In this document: in pieces, positions 51,475 through 62,649 of the stretch
How the letters are laid out: the number at the start of each line of letters is the position of its first letter
How positions within the stretch are numbered: the stretch's first letter is position 1
DNA from: Serratia symbiotica
GTDB lineage: Bacteria; Pseudomonadota; Gammaproteobacteria; Enterobacterales; Enterobacteriaceae
Assembly: GCF_000821185.2 (NCBI RefSeq)
Contig: NZ_CP050855.1
Location: forward strand, 2,046,001-2,110,000
Direction: 5' to 3'
DNA: 64,000 bases
Program-made: the position numbers and the translations under genes
Notes under the pieces: model-generated
Database searches by the model: none
What the model saw: only the letters and a program-made list of their open reading frames with translations
Told to the model about the DNA's origin: nothing

Positions 51475-53241
51475 ATGAAAAAAACCAGACAACAGCAGTT
51501 AACCCAGTGGCTTAAAACCCAGGGTTCGTTGGCACAGCGTTGGCTGCGGCTTTCCATGCTGTTGGGGCTGATAAGCGGCATTCTGATTGTCGCACAAACC
51601 TGGCTGTTGGCTGCCTTGCTGCATGCCCTGATCATCGCGCATACCCCACGTGAACAATTGCTCCCGTCCTTTGTCTGGCTAGCCACCACCTTCGCACTGC
51701 GTGCGCTGCTAAGCTGGCTGCGGGAGCGCGTTGGTTTCATCTGCGGCCAAGTGATCCGCCAACGCATACGCCAGCAGGTGCTGGACAAGTTGCAACAGCT
51801 CGGCCCAGCCTGGATCCAGAATAAACCAGCAGGCAGTTGGGCCAGTATCATTGTCGAGCAGATTGAAGACATGCAGGATTATTATTCCCGTTATTTGCCG
51901 CAAATATCTCTGGCCGTGTTTATTCCGCTGCTGATCCTGATCACTGTCTTCCCAATCAACTGGGCAGCCGGTGCTATTCTGCTGACCACCGCACCGCTGA
52001 TCCCGCTGTTTATGGTGTTAGTCGGTATGGGTGCCGCTGATGCCAACCGCCGCAATTTCGTGGCGTTGGCACGGCTGAGCGGCAATTTCCTCGACCGCCT
52101 GCGTGGGCTGGACAGCTTGCGCCTGTTCAACCGAGCAGTTGCGGAAACGGCGCAGATCGCCAAGTCGTCGGAAGACTTCCGTAGCCGCACCATGGAGGTG
52201 CTACGCTTGGCCTTCCTGTCATCAGCGGTGCTGGAATTCTTCGCGTCGCTCTCCATCGCCGTGCTGGCGGTTTATTTTGGTTTCTCCTACCTTGGCGAGC
52301 TTAACTTCGGTAGCTACGGCCTTGGCGTCACGCTGTTTTCTGGTTTTTTTGTGTTGATGCTAGCACCAGAGTTCTTCCAACCGCTACGCGATCTCGGTAC
52401 CTTCTACCACGCAAAAGCGCAAGCGGTGGGCGCAGCGGAGGCGTTGGAAACCTTTCTCAGTGCCGAGGGTGAGCAGATGGGCGGCGGCACGCAGACACTG
52501 GCGGCGGATACGCCGCTGGCATTGCAGGCATTCGATCTGGAGATCTTGTCACCCAACGGCGTGCGGCTGGCCGGCCCACTGAGCTTTACCCTGTATGCTG
52601 GTCAACGCGTGGCACTGGTCGGGTTGAGCGGCGCAGGTAAAAGCTCGCTGCTGAACCTGCTACTTGGCTTCCTGCCCTATCGTGGTTCCCTGACAGTAAA
52701 CGGCATCGAACTGCGCGAGCTGGCCTGCGAAGACTGGCATCGGCAAGTAAGTTGGGTTGGGCAAAACCCACACTTGCCGGCGCAGACGCTGCGCGCCAAT
52801 ATCCTGCTAGGGCATCCGCAAGCCAGTGCAGCGCAACTGCTGCAAGCGGTAGAGCTGTCCTACGTCAGCGAATTGTTACCTCTCTTGCCCCAGGGACTGG
52901 AGACTGAGGTCGGCGACAACGCGCTTCGTTTGTCGGTCGGTCAGGCGCAACGTGTCGCGGTCGCCCGCGCGTTGATCGGCCCGCGCAGGCTACTGTTACT
53001 CGATGAGCCGGCCGCCAGCCTTGATGCCCACAGCGAACAGCGGGTAATGCAGGCGTTGAACGCCGCTTCGCATCAGCAAACCACCCTGCTGGTCACCCAT
53101 CAGTTGGCAGATACCAAAGACTATGACCAGATTTGGGTGATGAACAGCGGACGTATCGTTCAGCAAGGTGATTACGCCACGCTCAGCACCCAGCCGGGGC
53201 TGTTCGCCAAGCTGAACGCCCATCGTTGCGGAGATCTATAA
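51475..53241 (+). CDS. cydD: CydD, subunit of the CydDC ABC exporter (glutathione/cysteine; cytochrome bd assembly)
   Basis: Half of the heterodimeric exporter that keeps the periplasm reduced and allows cytochrome bd assembly. 588 residues, equal to E. coli. An N-terminal six-helix region is followed by a nucleotide-binding domain with Walker A GLSGAGKSSLL, signature LSVGQAQRVAVARAL and Walker B LLLLDEPAASLD. cydC starts two bases after its stop. Confidence 0.97.
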   Translation: MKKTRQQQLTQWLKTQGSLAQRWLRLSMLLGLISGILIVAQTWLLAALLHALIIAHTPREQLLPSFVWLATTFALRALLSWLRERVGFICGQVIRQRIRQQVLDKLQQLGPAWIQNKPAGSWASIIVEQIEDMQDYYSRYLPQISLAVFIPLLILITVFPINWAAGAILLTTAPLIPLFMVLVGMGAADANRRNFVALARLSGNFLDRLRGLDSLRLFNRAVAETAQIAKSSEDFRSRTMEVLRLAFLSSAVLEFFASLSIAVLAVYFGFSYLGELNFGSYGLGVTLFSGFFVLMLAPEFFQPLRDLGTFYHAKAQAVGAAEALETFLSAEGEQMGGGTQTLAADTPLALQAFDLEILSPNGVRLAGPLSFTLYAGQRVALVGLSGAGKSSLLNLLLGFLPYRGSLTVNGIELRELACEDWHRQVSWVGQNPHLPAQTLRANILLGHPQASAAQLLQAVELSYVSELLPLLPQGLETEVGDNALRLSVGQAQRVAVARALIGPRRLLLLDEPAASLDAHSEQRVMQALNAASHQQTTLLVTHQLADTKDYDQIWVMNSGRIVQQGDYATLSTQPGLFAKLNAHRCGDL

Positions 53242-53243
53242 TC

Positions 53244-54989
53244 ATGCGCATTTTGCTGCCGTTCCTGGCGCTGTATCGCCGCCACAGCCTGCTGATCTGC
53301 CTGGGCATCCTGCTGGCGATCGTTACCCTGCTGGCTAGCATTGGACTGCTGGCGTTGTCCGGCTGGTTTCTGGCCGCCTCCGCGCTGGCCGGGCTGGCGG
53401 GGCTGTTTACTTTCAATTACATGCTACCGGCCGCCGGGGTGCGCGGGGCGGCGATTTTCCGTACCGCTGGGCGCTATGCCGAGCGGGTAGTCAGTCACGA
53501 TGCCACCTTCCGCGTGCTGTCGCATCTGCGGGTGTTCACCTTCAACAAGATCTTGCCGTTGTCGCCGGGCGGTATCGCTCGCTTCCGTCAGGCCGAACTG
53601 CTTAACCGCCTGGTGGCGGACGTCGATACGCTGGATCACCTTTATCTACGCGTGATCTCGCCGTTGACCAGCGCAGCAGTGGTGATCCTGGTAGTAACCT
53701 ACGGCCTGAGTTGGCTGGATCTTTCACTGGCACTGACGCTGGGCGGTATTTTGCTGTTGCTGCTGTTGCTGGTACCGCCGGCGTTTTATCACACTGGCAA
53801 ACCGATAGGTGGTCAATTGACCGATCTGCGTGGTCAGTACCGCACCGAACTGACCGCTTGGCTACAAGGCCAGGCCGAACTGCGAATCTTCGGCGGCGTC
53901 AATGAGTTTCGTAACAGACTGAACGCCATCGAATATCATTGGCAGCGTTACCAATGGCAGCAAGCCTCGCTGGGCGGTATCGCACAGGCGTTGATGATCC
54001 TCGCCAGCGGCCTGACGGTGACGCTGCTACTGTGGCTGGCCGCCACCGGCATTGGCGGCAACAGCCAACCCGGTGCACTGATCGCACTGTTTGCCTTCGC
54101 TGCGTTGGCAGCGTTTGAAGTAATGATGCCGGTGGCCGGTGCCTTCCAGCACCTCGGCCAGGTCATCGCTTCAGCGATACGGGTCAAACAAATCATAGAC
54201 CGTCGGCCAGAAGTCACCTTTCCTGCTATCGGCCCGGCTGCCAAAGACCAGGTGGCGCTGAGTCTACAACAGTTGACCTTCACCTATCCCGGCCAGCTGC
54301 TGCCGGTACTGCGCGGCGTAGCGCTGGAGGTAGCGGCTGGAGAACATATCGCGCTGCTTGGCCGCACCGGTTGTGGAAAATCCACGTTGTTGCAACTGTT
54401 GACCCGTGCCTGGGATGTCGATGGTGGAAAAATTCTGCTCAACGGCCAGCCATTGCAGGCGTATGATGAGGCTACGCTACGCCAGATGACCGCCGTGGTC
54501 AGCCAGCGGGTACATATCTTCAGTAATACGTTGCGGGAAAACCTGCTCCTCGCCGCACCTTCTGCCACTGATGAACGGCTGGGTGAGGTGCTCCAACTGG
54601 TCGGACTGACCAATCTGCTAGAGAGTGAAGGATTGCACGCCTGGCTGGGTGATGGGGGCCGCCAGCTTTCCGGCGGTGAACAACGCCGATTGGGTATCGC
54701 CCGCGCACTACTGCACTCGGCACCGCTGCTGCTGTTGGATGAACCGACCGAAGGGCTGGATGCCGAAACTGAACAGCAGATCCTGGCGCTGCTACGCCAC
54801 CACTGTCAGGGCAAAACACTGATTCTGGTGACGCACCGCCTCTATGGGCTGGAGCAGTTTGACCGTATCTGCGTGATCGACAACGGTCAGGTTGTTGAAC
54901 AAGGCACTCCTGCTGCCCTGATGGATCAACAGGGGCATTACACTCGTTTCCACCGGCGTATCAACGTAACGCCGTATAATGGGCTGTAG
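53244..54989 (+). CDS. cydC: CydC, partner subunit of the CydDC exporter
   Basis: 581 residues from ATG 53244 ([17 protein letters not shown]); the upstream extension overlaps cydD and is not used. Six membrane helices precede an ATPase domain with Walker [12 protein letters not shown], signature [15 protein letters not shown] and Walker [14 protein letters not shown] short Q-loop block [16 protein letters not shown] is also clear. aat follows after 17 bases. Confidence 0.97.
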   Translation: MRILLPFLALYRRHSLLICLGILLAIVTLLASIGLLALSGWFLAASALAGLAGLFTFNYMLPAAGVRGAAIFRTAGRYAERVVSHDATFRVLSHLRVFTFNKILPLSPGGIARFRQAELLNRLVADVDTLDHLYLRVISPLTSAAVVILVVTYGLSWLDLSLALTLGGILLLLLLLVPPAFYHTGKPIGGQLTDLRGQYRTELTAWLQGQAELRIFGGVNEFRNRLNAIEYHWQRYQWQQASLGGIAQALMILASGLTVTLLLWLAATGIGGNSQPGALIALFAFAALAAFEVMMPVAGAFQHLGQVIASAIRVKQIIDRRPEVTFPAIGPAAKDQVALSLQQLTFTYPGQLLPVLRGVALEVAAGEHIALLGRTGCGKSTLLQLLTRAWDVDGGKILLNGQPLQAYDEATLRQMTAVVSQRVHIFSNTLRENLLLAAPSATDERLGEVLQLVGLTNLLESEGLHAWLGDGGRQLSGGEQRRLGIARALLHSAPLLLLDEPTEGLDAETEQQILALLRHHCQGKTLILVTHRLYGLEQFDRICVIDNGQVVEQGTPAALMDQQGHYTRFHRRINVTPYNGL

Positions 54990-55006
54990 AGGACGTTGAG
55001 ACCCTA

Positions 55007-55705
55007 ATGCGCATTGTTAAGCTATCCTCGCAGTCACTGCTCTTTCCCTCCCCTGAGAGCGCACTGCGCGATCCTAACGGTCTGCTGGCAATTGGCGGTG
55101 ACCTAACGGTGCCACGCTTGCGGGAAGCCTATGAACACGGCATCTTCCCTTGGTATTCGCCTGGGAAAGCGATTCTGTGGTGGTCACCCGATCCACGGGC
55201 GATATTGTTTCCAGCAGAGCGTCATCTCAGCCGCAGCCTGAAACGCTTTCTGCGCAGCAACCCGTTTTGCATCACCCTCAACCATGACTTTGCCGCAGTG
55301 ATCGCTGCCTGCGCCCATCGGCCACATGAAAGCACCTGGATTGGTCCTGAGATGCTGCACGCCTATCTGCAATTGCATCTTCTCGGCTACGCCCATTCGG
55401 TGGAAGTCTGGCAGCAAGGCCAACTGGTCGGCGGTATGTACGGTGTGGCGCAGGGCGCGCTGTTCTGCGGCGAGTCGATGTTCAGCCATGTTAGCAATGC
55501 TTCCAAGTGTGCCCTGATGGCTTTTTGCCGGCATTTTGCTGCTTATGGCGGAGAATTGATTGACTGTCAGGTGCTTAACGCTCACACTGCTCAGCTTGGG
55601 GCAAGAGAAATCCCTCGACACCAATTTTTACAACAGCTCAGCGACCTTCAGCGCAAGCCGTTAGCGCCGGGATGCTGGCTATCGCAAGTCCTACCCCCAC
55701 AGTAG
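55007..55705 (+). CDS. aat: Leucyl/phenylalanyl-tRNA-protein transferase
   Basis: Adds Leu or Phe to proteins with N-terminal Lys or Arg, creating N-degrons. 232 residues (E. coli 234). Conserved blocks are [20 protein letters not shown] and [20 protein letters not shown]. The products it tags are recognised by ClpS and degraded by ClpAP, both encoded 1-3 kb downstream, so the Leu/N-degron pathway is nearly complete in this window. Confidence 0.97.
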   Translation: MRIVKLSSQSLLFPSPESALRDPNGLLAIGGDLTVPRLREAYEHGIFPWYSPGKAILWWSPDPRAILFPAERHLSRSLKRFLRSNPFCITLNHDFAAVIAACAHRPHESTWIGPEMLHAYLQLHLLGYAHSVEVWQQGQLVGGMYGVAQGALFCGESMFSHVSNASKCALMAFCRHFAAYGGELIDCQVLNAHTAQLGAREIPRHQFLQQLSDLQRKPLAPGCWLSQVLPPQ

Positions 55706-55837
55706 GCTGCGCCGCCCTCTCCAACAAGCTAATTTGCGGAAACGGTGCAATGTCCACCAACACGCCTTTACATAATGTAGGTTTTTCGGCATTATCTTGC
55801 CGATTAAAAATTAAGGTTGTTAGACCTAGAGGATTAG

Positions 55838-56056
<219 letters not shown>

Positions 56057-56192
56057 TCGGCGCATCGGTCGCCAGGCACTGGCAGCATTGAGGATGCCAC
56101 CCTACCCCATAGCAATGTTCAACATCGCGTTTTAGGGGCGCAGGTAAAAGAGAGGGCTAACTCATTTTATTTGCGAATTTTCACCCATAAAA

Positions 56193-56214
56193 AAGCGATG
56201 CCGCAGCATCGCTT
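56193..56214. terminator. Terminator between infA and clpA
   Basis: The stem AAGCGATGC/GCATCGCTT with loop CGCA has an A run before and TCTTCTTT after it. It is a Rho-independent hairpin that can serve the convergent infA and clpA. Confidence 0.8.
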
Positions 56215-56236
56215 CTTCTTTACCGGCCCCGTAGTC

Positions 56237-56258
56237 TAAGAACCTATCCCAGTAGGCT
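56237..56258. repeat. Truncated R1 repeat end beside the clpA stop
   Basis: TAAGAACCTATCCCAGTAGG, the R1 end sequence, ends just before the clpA TAG (56260-56262). It is in the opposite orientation relative to its gene compared with copies A-C. Nothing else of R1 remains. Confidence 0.5.
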
Positions 56259-56259
56259 C

Positions 56260-58539
56260 CTAGTGCATCGCCCCCTCAGCCGCCTTGCGCATCGACGCGC
56301 TGAGGAAGTGATAGGTCAGTTGTTTTTTGTCTTTATCCAGCTTGACTTTCACAGACCCCCCGTTCACCAGTGAGCCAAACAGCAGTTCGTTGGCTAGCGG
56401 TTTCTTCAGGTTTTCTTGCATCACACGTGCCATCGGGCGAGCGCCCATCGCACGGTCATAGCCTTTCACAGACAGCCAATCGCGCGCTTCATCGCTGACT
56501 TCCAGCGAAACGCCCTTCGCATCTAACTGTGCTTGCAGTTCAACGATGAACTTGTCAACCACCTGTTGGATCACCTCGCTAGACAAATGGTTAAACCAGA
56601 TGATGTTGTCCAGACGATTGCGGAATTCCGGTGTAAACACTTTCTTGATCTCTTCCATCGCATCGGTACTATTGTCCTGCTGCACCAGACCAATCGATTT
56701 GCGTTCGGTTTCGCGTACCCCGGCGTTAGTCGTCATCACCAAGATCACATTGCGGAAGTCTGCCTTGCGGCCGTTGTTATCGGTCAGCGTGCCATTATCC
56801 ATCACTTGCAGCAGCAAGTTGAATACGTCTGGGTGCGCCTTCTCGATTTCATCTAGCAGGACTACCGAGTGCGGATGCTTGAGTACCGCATCGGTTAGCA
56901 AGCCACCTTGATCATAACCGACATAGCCCGGAGGTGCGCCGATCAGGCGACTGACGGTATGACGCTCCATATATTCGGACATATCAAAACGCAGTAGCTG
57001 GATGTCCATCGCTTTGGCCAGTTGCATCGTCACCTCGGTTTTCCCGACCCCAGTCGGCCCAGCGAACAGGAACGACCCCACCGGCTGGCGATCGTGGCCT
57101 AGGCCAGCGCGGCTCATTTTAATCGCTTCAGTCAAGGCTTCTATCGCCTGATCTTGGCCGAACACCAACATTTTCAGACGGTCACTCAGGCTTCTCAGCA
57201 CATCGCGATCGCTGGCAGACACAGTTTTTTCTGGAATACGTGCAATGCGCGCCACCACGGATTCGATGTCCGCCACGTTAATGGTTTTCTTGCGTTTACT
57301 GACCGGCATCAACCGGCTGCGAGCGCCCACTTCGTCGATCACATCGATCGCCTTATCTGGCAAATACCGATCATTGATGTATTTCACCGACAGTTCCACC
57401 GCAGCGCGGATCGCCTTGGCAGTGTAACGCACATCGTGGTGCGCCTCATATTTGGTTTTCAGCCCGTTGATGATCTGAATAGTCTCTTCTGGCGTTGGCT
57501 CAGTAATATCAATTTTCTGGAAGCGGCGTGCCAGCGCACGGTCTTTTTCGAAAATATTGCTGAACTCCTGATAGGTAGTCGAACCGACTACCCGGATCTT
57601 GCCGCTGGACAGCAGCGGCTTAATCAGGTTTGCAGCATCCACCTGACCGCCGGAAGCCGCACCAGCGCCGATGATGGCATGAATTTCGTCGATAAACAGG
57701 ATACTATTCTGATCCTGTTCCAGTTGTTTTAGCAGCGCCTTGAAGCGTTTCTCGAAGTCACCACGGTATTTAGTGCCAGCCAGCAGCGAACCGATGTCCA
57801 GCGAGTGCAGTATACAGTCCTCCATCACTTCCGGCACATCGCCCTGCACGATACGCAAAGCCAGCCCTTCGGCGATAGCGGTTTTGCCTACGCCGGATTC
57901 ACCCACCAACAGTGGATTGTTTTTACGGCGGCGGCATAACACCTGGATCGTGCGTTCCAGTTCTGGGTCACGACCAATCAGCGGATCAATACCACCCACG
58001 CGAGCCAACTGGTTGAGGTTGGTGGTGAAGTTTTCCATACGGTCTTCCCCTCCAGGCTGCTCTTCATTCACCGGATTTTCCGCATGGGGTGCTTGGCCTG
58101 GCTCGTCTTTGCGCATGCCATGTGAAATGAAATTCACGATATCAAGACGGCTTACATCATGTTTGCGCAACAGATAAGCCGCCTGCGACTCCTGCTCGCT
58201 GAAAATCGCCACCAGCACGTTGGCACCGGAAACTTCGCTGCGACCGGAAGATTGCACATGGAAAACCGCACGCTGCAACACGCGCTGGAAGCTGAGCGTT
58301 GGCTGAGTATCGCGCTCTTCTTCGCTAGCGGGCAGCTTCGGCGTAGTTTGTTCAATGAAGGCTCCCAGTTCCTGACGCAACGCGGCCAAATCCACCGTAC
58401 ATGCCCCAAGCGCTTCCCGCGCGGCAGGGTTGCTAAGTAGTGCCAACAACAGGTGCTCCACAGTCATAAACTCGTGTCTGTGCTCACGCGCCCTGGCGAA
58501 AGCCATGTTGAGACTAAGTTCTAGTTCTTGATTGAGCAT
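56260..58539 (-). CDS. clpA: ClpA, AAA+ unfoldase of the ClpAP protease
   Basis: 759 residues from ATG 58539 (MLNQELELSLNMAFARA). The N-terminal domain (about 1-140) binds ClpS. D1 has Walker A GESGVGKTA and D2 has Walker A GPTGVGKTEV. The ClpP-docking loop shows IGL in ERKSIGLVQQD. clpS lies 27 bases upstream on the same strand. Confidence 0.97.
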   Translation of the reverse strand: MLNQELELSLNMAFARAREHRHEFMTVEHLLLALLSNPAAREALGACTVDLAALRQELGAFIEQTTPKLPASEEERDTQPTLSFQRVLQRAVFHVQSSGRSEVSGANVLVAIFSEQESQAAYLLRKHDVSRLDIVNFISHGMRKDEPGQAPHAENPVNEEQPGGEDRMENFTTNLNQLARVGGIDPLIGRDPELERTIQVLCRRRKNNPLLVGESGVGKTAIAEGLALRIVQGDVPEVMEDCILHSLDIGSLLAGTKYRGDFEKRFKALLKQLEQDQNSILFIDEIHAIIGAGAASGGQVDAANLIKPLLSSGKIRVVGSTTYQEFSNIFEKDRALARRFQKIDITEPTPEETIQIINGLKTKYEAHHDVRYTAKAIRAAVELSVKYINDRYLPDKAIDVIDEVGARSRLMPVSKRKKTINVADIESVVARIARIPEKTVSASDRDVLRSLSDRLKMLVFGQDQAIEALTEAIKMSRAGLGHDRQPVGSFLFAGPTGVGKTEVTMQLAKAMDIQLLRFDMSEYMERHTVSRLIGAPPGYVGYDQGGLLTDAVLKHPHSVVLLDEIEKAHPDVFNLLLQVMDNGTLTDNNGRKADFRNVILVMTTNAGVRETERKSIGLVQQDNSTDAMEEIKKVFTPEFRNRLDNIIWFNHLSSEVIQQVVDKFIVELQAQLDAKGVSLEVSDEARDWLSVKGYDRAMGARPMARVMQENLKKPLANELLFGSLVNGGSVKVKLDKDKKQLTYHFLSASMRKAAEGAMH

Positions 58540-58566
58540 AAGCACATCCCCAATAAATCGCCTTAA

Positions 58567-58887
58567 TCAGGCTTTTTCCAGCGTACAAAGTAACGGGTAC
58601 TCGTTTTCCCTTGCGTAGCAATTCACATGAATGACTTTAGTTTCCGCTACCTCGGCAGTAAAAACACCACAAATCGCCTTGCCATGATAGTGAACCCTAA
58701 GCATCAGTTGCGTTGCGCGTTCAATATCATAAAAAAAGAACTTTTGTAAAACGTCAATGACAAATTCCATTGGCGTGTAATCATCGTTGTTAAGTATAAC
58801 TTTATACATAGATGGCGGTTTTAGCGCATCGATTTGTTTTTCTTCGGTTAAATGTTCAAAATTCAACCAATCATTATTATTACCCAT
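58567..58887 (-). CDS. clpS: ClpS, N-degron adaptor of ClpAP
   Basis: 106 residues, as in E. coli. The N-degron pocket blocks [20 protein letters not shown] and [20 protein letters not shown] are intact, including the binding-pocket Asn-Asp, Met and His. It delivers proteins tagged by Aat to ClpA. Confidence 0.97.
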   Translation of the reverse strand: MGNNNDWLNFEHLTEEKQIDALKPPSMYKVILNNDDYTPMEFVIDVLQKFFFYDIERATQLMLRVHYHGKAICGVFTAEVAETKVIHVNCYARENEYPLLCTLEKA

Positions 58888-59208
58888 CGCTGCTCTGCCT
58901 TGTTATATGGGAGCGAGTTTGGTTATTCAAAGTAGGAGATCGCCGCTATTTTATCATCTTTGTCATTATTTCGCCGCACTGTAGTCTGCACAAAAATCGC
59001 TGACAAATTTGTTACCAAACATGTTAATAACGTTATCTGCTTCAAACTTTGGTGAACCTCTCCCCACCGGCCAACACCGCCTCCTTGACGTAATGATCAT
59101 TTACTCTAGAGTGTTATCTGGTGATCTTTTAACCACCTGAAACCTGTCTCTGCCAGGGCGGATTCAGTTATTCATCTTACTTATAATGGCGTTCAAGGGA
59201 TGTAAAGT
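58888..59208. promoter_or_regulatory. Divergent clpS/cspD regulatory region
   Basis: 321 bases without a gene. It holds the promoters of clpS (minus) and cspD (plus). The cspD leader of roughly 100 bases could be structured, but no element is assigned. Confidence 0.4.
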
Positions 59209-59430
59209 ATGGAGATGGGTACCGTTAAATGGTTTAACAACGCCAAGGGATTTGGGTTTATTTGTCCTGAAAGCGGTGGTGAAGATGTTTTTGCTCATTA
59301 CTCAACAATTAAGATGGATGGTTACAGAACGTTAAAGGCGGGCCAACAGGTCAGTTTTGATGTGTACCAAGGGCCAAAAGGGAACCATGCAAGCCTTATT
59401 GTGCCACTGGAAAACCAAGTACTGACTTAA
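59209..59430 (+). CDS. cspD: CspD, stationary-phase cold-shock-like DNA replication inhibitor
   Basis: 73 residues with RNP1 KGFGFI and RNP2 DVFAHY. CspD is induced in stationary phase and binds single-stranded DNA. The MEMGTVKWFNNAKGFGFICP start and divergence from clpS distinguish it from the CspA/C/E group. Like E. coli CspD it is a little longer than CspA. Confidence 0.95.
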   Translation: MEMGTVKWFNNAKGFGFICPESGGEDVFAHYSTIKMDGYRTLKAGQQVSFDVYQGPKGNHASLIVPLENQVLT

Positions 59431-59467
59431 GCGCCCTCCACAGAGTTGTTATGCAATGACACCCGGT

Positions 59468-59501
59468 AAAAATGCCAGCCCCTGTGTGGCTGGCATTTTT
59501 A
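59468..59501 (+). terminator. Terminator after cspD
   Basis: The stem AATGCCAGCC/GGCTGGCATT with a 7-base loop has an A run before it and TTTTT after it. It can also serve macB from the other side. Confidence 0.85.
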
Positions 59502-59506
59502 TTCAT

Positions 59507-61453
59507 CTATTCGCGCGCCAAAGCATCGATCGGATTCAGCCGCGCAGCGTTGCGCGCTGGCAGATAGCCGAACACTACGCCGATGCCGGTTGAACAGACA
59601 AATGCACTCAGTAGCGCTGTCGGCGGGAAGCTGATCTGCCAGCCTGGTAACAGCAGTTGTACCAGCAGGCCAATGGCAAACGACAGCGTGATCCCAAGCG
59701 CACCACCCACTAAGCAAACCAATATCGCCTCGATCAGAAACTGCTGCAACACGTCTCCAGAACGAGCACCTACCGCCATGCGAATGCCGATCTCGCGCGT
59801 GCGCTCAGTAACCGACACCAGCATGATGTTCATCACCCCAATACCGCCTACCACCAAAGAAATCACCGCCACCAGTGTCAGGAACAGTTGCAGCGTGCGG
59901 GTGGTTTTCTCTGCGGCTTGCACAAAACTATCCATGTTATAGGTGAAGAAGTCTTTCTTGCCATGACGCAACGTCAGCAAGCGCGTTAACTGCTGCTCTA
60001 CCTCATGGCTACTGTAACCGTCGCGGATGCGTACAGTGATCGAATCAAAATAGGTGTTACCCATCAGCCGGTTGGCCATGGTGCTGTAAGGCACCCAGAT
60101 ATTCAGCGTCTTACTGCTGCCAAACATTGACTGTTTCTGTTTGGCCACACCCACTACCGTTGCTGGCATGTTGCCCACCAGAATCACTTCCCCCACCACC
60201 TGTTTTTGATGCGGGAACAGACGACGCTGGGTATTGGCGTCGATTACCACCGTCTGCGACTGCGACTGCACCTGCATAACATCGATACCCGCCCCTTGGG
60301 TGAAGGTCATGCCATACACGCGGAAATACTGTTCGTTAACACCACTGACATTGGCTGCCACATCGACATTGCCTAACCGTAGCCGCGTACTACTGCCGAT
60401 AGTCGGCGACAACACGCTGACATAGGGTTGCTCACGCAACGCGTCAAGATCCTCATATTTCAGCGACTGGCGAAAGGTGGGATTGTCGTCACCAAAGTCC
60501 TTGCCGGGATAGATATCAATCGTGTTGGTGCCGATGGATTTGATATCTGCCAGTACCCGCTGTTTGGCCGCATCGCCGATCACCAAGATTGATACCACCG
60601 AGGCAATACCGATGATAATGCCAAGCATGGTCAGTGCGGTGCGCATTTTGTTAGCCGTCATCGCCCGCCATGCCATGACCAGCGCCTCGCGCAAGCGCCC
60701 GACCATCTGCTGCCAAGACGGCACAATGGCGTCCAGCCCAAAAGATTTAACTTTCTGATTTCCCTTCTGATTATTACGTGAGTCGGCAATGATCTCACCA
60801 TCACGAATTTCAATGATCCGTTCAGCCTGCTGTGCCACTGCCGGATCATGGGTGACGATAACCACCGTATGCCCCTGCGCGCGCAGTTGTTTGAGAATGT
60901 TCATCACCTCGTCGCCGGAATGACTATCAAGCGCGCCAGTCGGCTCATCCGCCAGGATCACCTGGCCGCCATTCATCAATGCGCGGGCAATGCTGACACG
61001 CTGTTGCTGACCACCAGAGAGCTGGCTTGGCCGATAACTGACGCGTTCGCCAAGCCCCAATCGCCGCAGCAACGCCTCTGCCCGCTCACGCCGTTCCGCT
61101 TTACCCAACCCTGCGTAGACCGCCGGCACCTCGACGTTGTGCGCCGCGCTCATGTGCGGCAACAGATGATAACGTTGGAAAATAAAACCGAAATGCTCAC
61201 GGCGCAACTGGGCCAATGCATCGTCATTTAGCATCGCCACATCTTGCCCGGCCACCCGGTACACACCAGCGCTCGGTTTGTCCAAGCAGCCAAGAATGTT
61301 CATCAACGTCGATTTTCCGGAGCCGGAGGCCCCAATGATGGCCACCATTTCCCCTGACTCAATGCTCAGGCTAACATCTTTCAGTACATCCACCGTCTGA
61401 TCGCCCGACTGATAGCTGCGTCGAATGCCGTTCAGTTGCAATAGCGCCGTCAT
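59507..61453 (-). CDS. macB: MacB, ABC-type macrolide/enterotoxin efflux protein
   Basis: Mechanotransmission ABC protein of the MacAB-TolC pump. 648 residues as in E. coli. The N-terminal ATPase has Walker A GASGSGKSTLM, signature LSGGQQQRVSIARAL and Walker B ILADEPTGALD. Four membrane helices follow, the first near 270 and three in the last 130 residues, with a large periplasmic domain between. Its ATG overlaps the macA stop by one base (TGATG). Confidence 0.96.
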   Translation of the reverse strand: MTALLQLNGIRRSYQSGDQTVDVLKDVSLSIESGEMVAIIGASGSGKSTLMNILGCLDKPSAGVYRVAGQDVAMLNDDALAQLRREHFGFIFQRYHLLPHMSAAHNVEVPAVYAGLGKAERRERAEALLRRLGLGERVSYRPSQLSGGQQQRVSIARALMNGGQVILADEPTGALDSHSGDEVMNILKQLRAQGHTVVIVTHDPAVAQQAERIIEIRDGEIIADSRNNQKGNQKVKSFGLDAIVPSWQQMVGRLREALVMAWRAMTANKMRTALTMLGIIIGIASVVSILVIGDAAKQRVLADIKSIGTNTIDIYPGKDFGDDNPTFRQSLKYEDLDALREQPYVSVLSPTIGSSTRLRLGNVDVAANVSGVNEQYFRVYGMTFTQGAGIDVMQVQSQSQTVVIDANTQRRLFPHQKQVVGEVILVGNMPATVVGVAKQKQSMFGSSKTLNIWVPYSTMANRLMGNTYFDSITVRIRDGYSSHEVEQQLTRLLTLRHGKKDFFTYNMDSFVQAAEKTTRTLQLFLTLVAVISLVVGGIGVMNIMLVSVTERTREIGIRMAVGARSGDVLQQFLIEAILVCLVGGALGITLSFAIGLLVQLLLPGWQISFPPTALLSAFVCSTGIGVVFGYLPARNAARLNPIDALARE

Positions 61454-62565
61454 CAGCTATCCCCCACACCGCTACGGCTGACGATCACTTCCTCTCCCAA
61501 CTGTAAACCGCTGAGGATCTGTACATCAATATCATTGCGCAAGCCGATAGTCACTTCGCGTTTCTCCTCCTTACCCTGTTTCAGCACCGAAACAGGGTAA
61601 CGGTTATCGGCAATCTGATCGCCCAGCGCCGTCAGCGGGATCACCTGCGCCTGTCTAACGCCCGCCAATTGAATATGCACTTGTGCCGTCATCTGTAGAC
61701 GCAGCATTCCCGCTGGATTTGGCACCTCGAAACGCGCGTAGTAAAAGATGGCATTGTTGACTTTTTCCGGTGTCGGCTGGATATCTTTCAACACGCCGTT
61801 ATAGCGCCGAGTAGGATCGCCTAGTACCGTAAACCACACCTTTTGACCAGGCTTGAGGTTGATGACATCAGCTTCCGACACCTGCGCCTTGACCAGCATG
61901 GTGCTGAGATCCGCTAGAGTCAGAATGTTCGGTGCCTGCTGCGCGGCGATCACCGTCTGGCCTTGCAAGGTGGTGATCTGCACCACGTCACCGTCCATCG
62001 GCGCTTCAATGCGGGTATAGGCCAGATTTATCTTGGCGGTATTCAGGCTGGCCTGATTTCTGGCGATCTGCGCGTTAATGGTGCCTACCTGCGCCTTTTT
62101 CACCGCCAACTGTGTTGTCGCCTGATCCAGATCCTGGCGCGAAACCACTTGCAATTTGGCCAATGCCTGGTTGCGCTGCAAGGTTACTGCTGCCAGTTGC
62201 TGTTCCGCCTGCGCTTGTAGCAGTTGAGCACGCAACTCACGCAGCGTTGCCTCACCTTCTCGGATGCTGTTTTGCGCTTGCTGCGAATCGATCACCCCTA
62301 GCAACTGCCCTTTCTTCACCTTGTCGCCGATCTCGACATACAGTTTTTCCAACTGCCCACTGACCTGCGCGCCAACGTCAACCTTGCGCACCGCATCAAG
62401 TTGACCAGTTGCCAACACGTTTTGTTGCAGGTCACGTTTAACCACCTTCACCGTATTAAAATCGGTCATTGGCGGTTGGCGAAAATGCCAGAACGCCACG
62501 GCGGTTATGACCGTGATAATCACCAAGATTATCGTCCTGCGCCTATATCTTTTAAAGCACGTCAA
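61453..62565 (-). CDS. macA: MacA, periplasmic adaptor of the MacAB-TolC pump
   Basis: Membrane-fusion protein of 370 residues (E. coli 371). A single N-terminal membrane helix is followed by barrel-sandwich halves ([20 protein letters not shown]), a long Gln/Ala-rich coiled-coil hairpin (about 105-185) and beta-barrel segments ([20 protein letters not shown]). It is translationally coupled to macB. Confidence 0.96.
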   Translation of the reverse strand: MTCFKRYRRRTIILVIITVITAVAFWHFRQPPMTDFNTVKVVKRDLQQNVLATGQLDAVRKVDVGAQVSGQLEKLYVEIGDKVKKGQLLGVIDSQQAQNSIREGEATLRELRAQLLQAQAEQQLAAVTLQRNQALAKLQVVSRQDLDQATTQLAVKKAQVGTINAQIARNQASLNTAKINLAYTRIEAPMDGDVVQITTLQGQTVIAAQQAPNILTLADLSTMLVKAQVSEADVINLKPGQKVWFTVLGDPTRRYNGVLKDIQPTPEKVNNAIFYYARFEVPNPAGMLRLQMTAQVHIQLAGVRQAQVIPLTALGDQIADNRYPVSVLKQGKEEKREVTIGLRNDIDVQILSGLQLGEEVIVSRSGVGDS

Positions 62566-62649
62566 AATGGGTTCCTGCCTGTTCTTGTGGATATTAACCG
62601 CCTTATGGACGGCGGAAGTAAATTATCATGCAGCGTGCGAAATCACTAA

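Noticed and set aside
56057..56259. A serW-like tRNA after infA as in E. coli
   Set aside because: No cloverleaf or CCA end is found; only the terminator hairpin and an R1 scrap are present.
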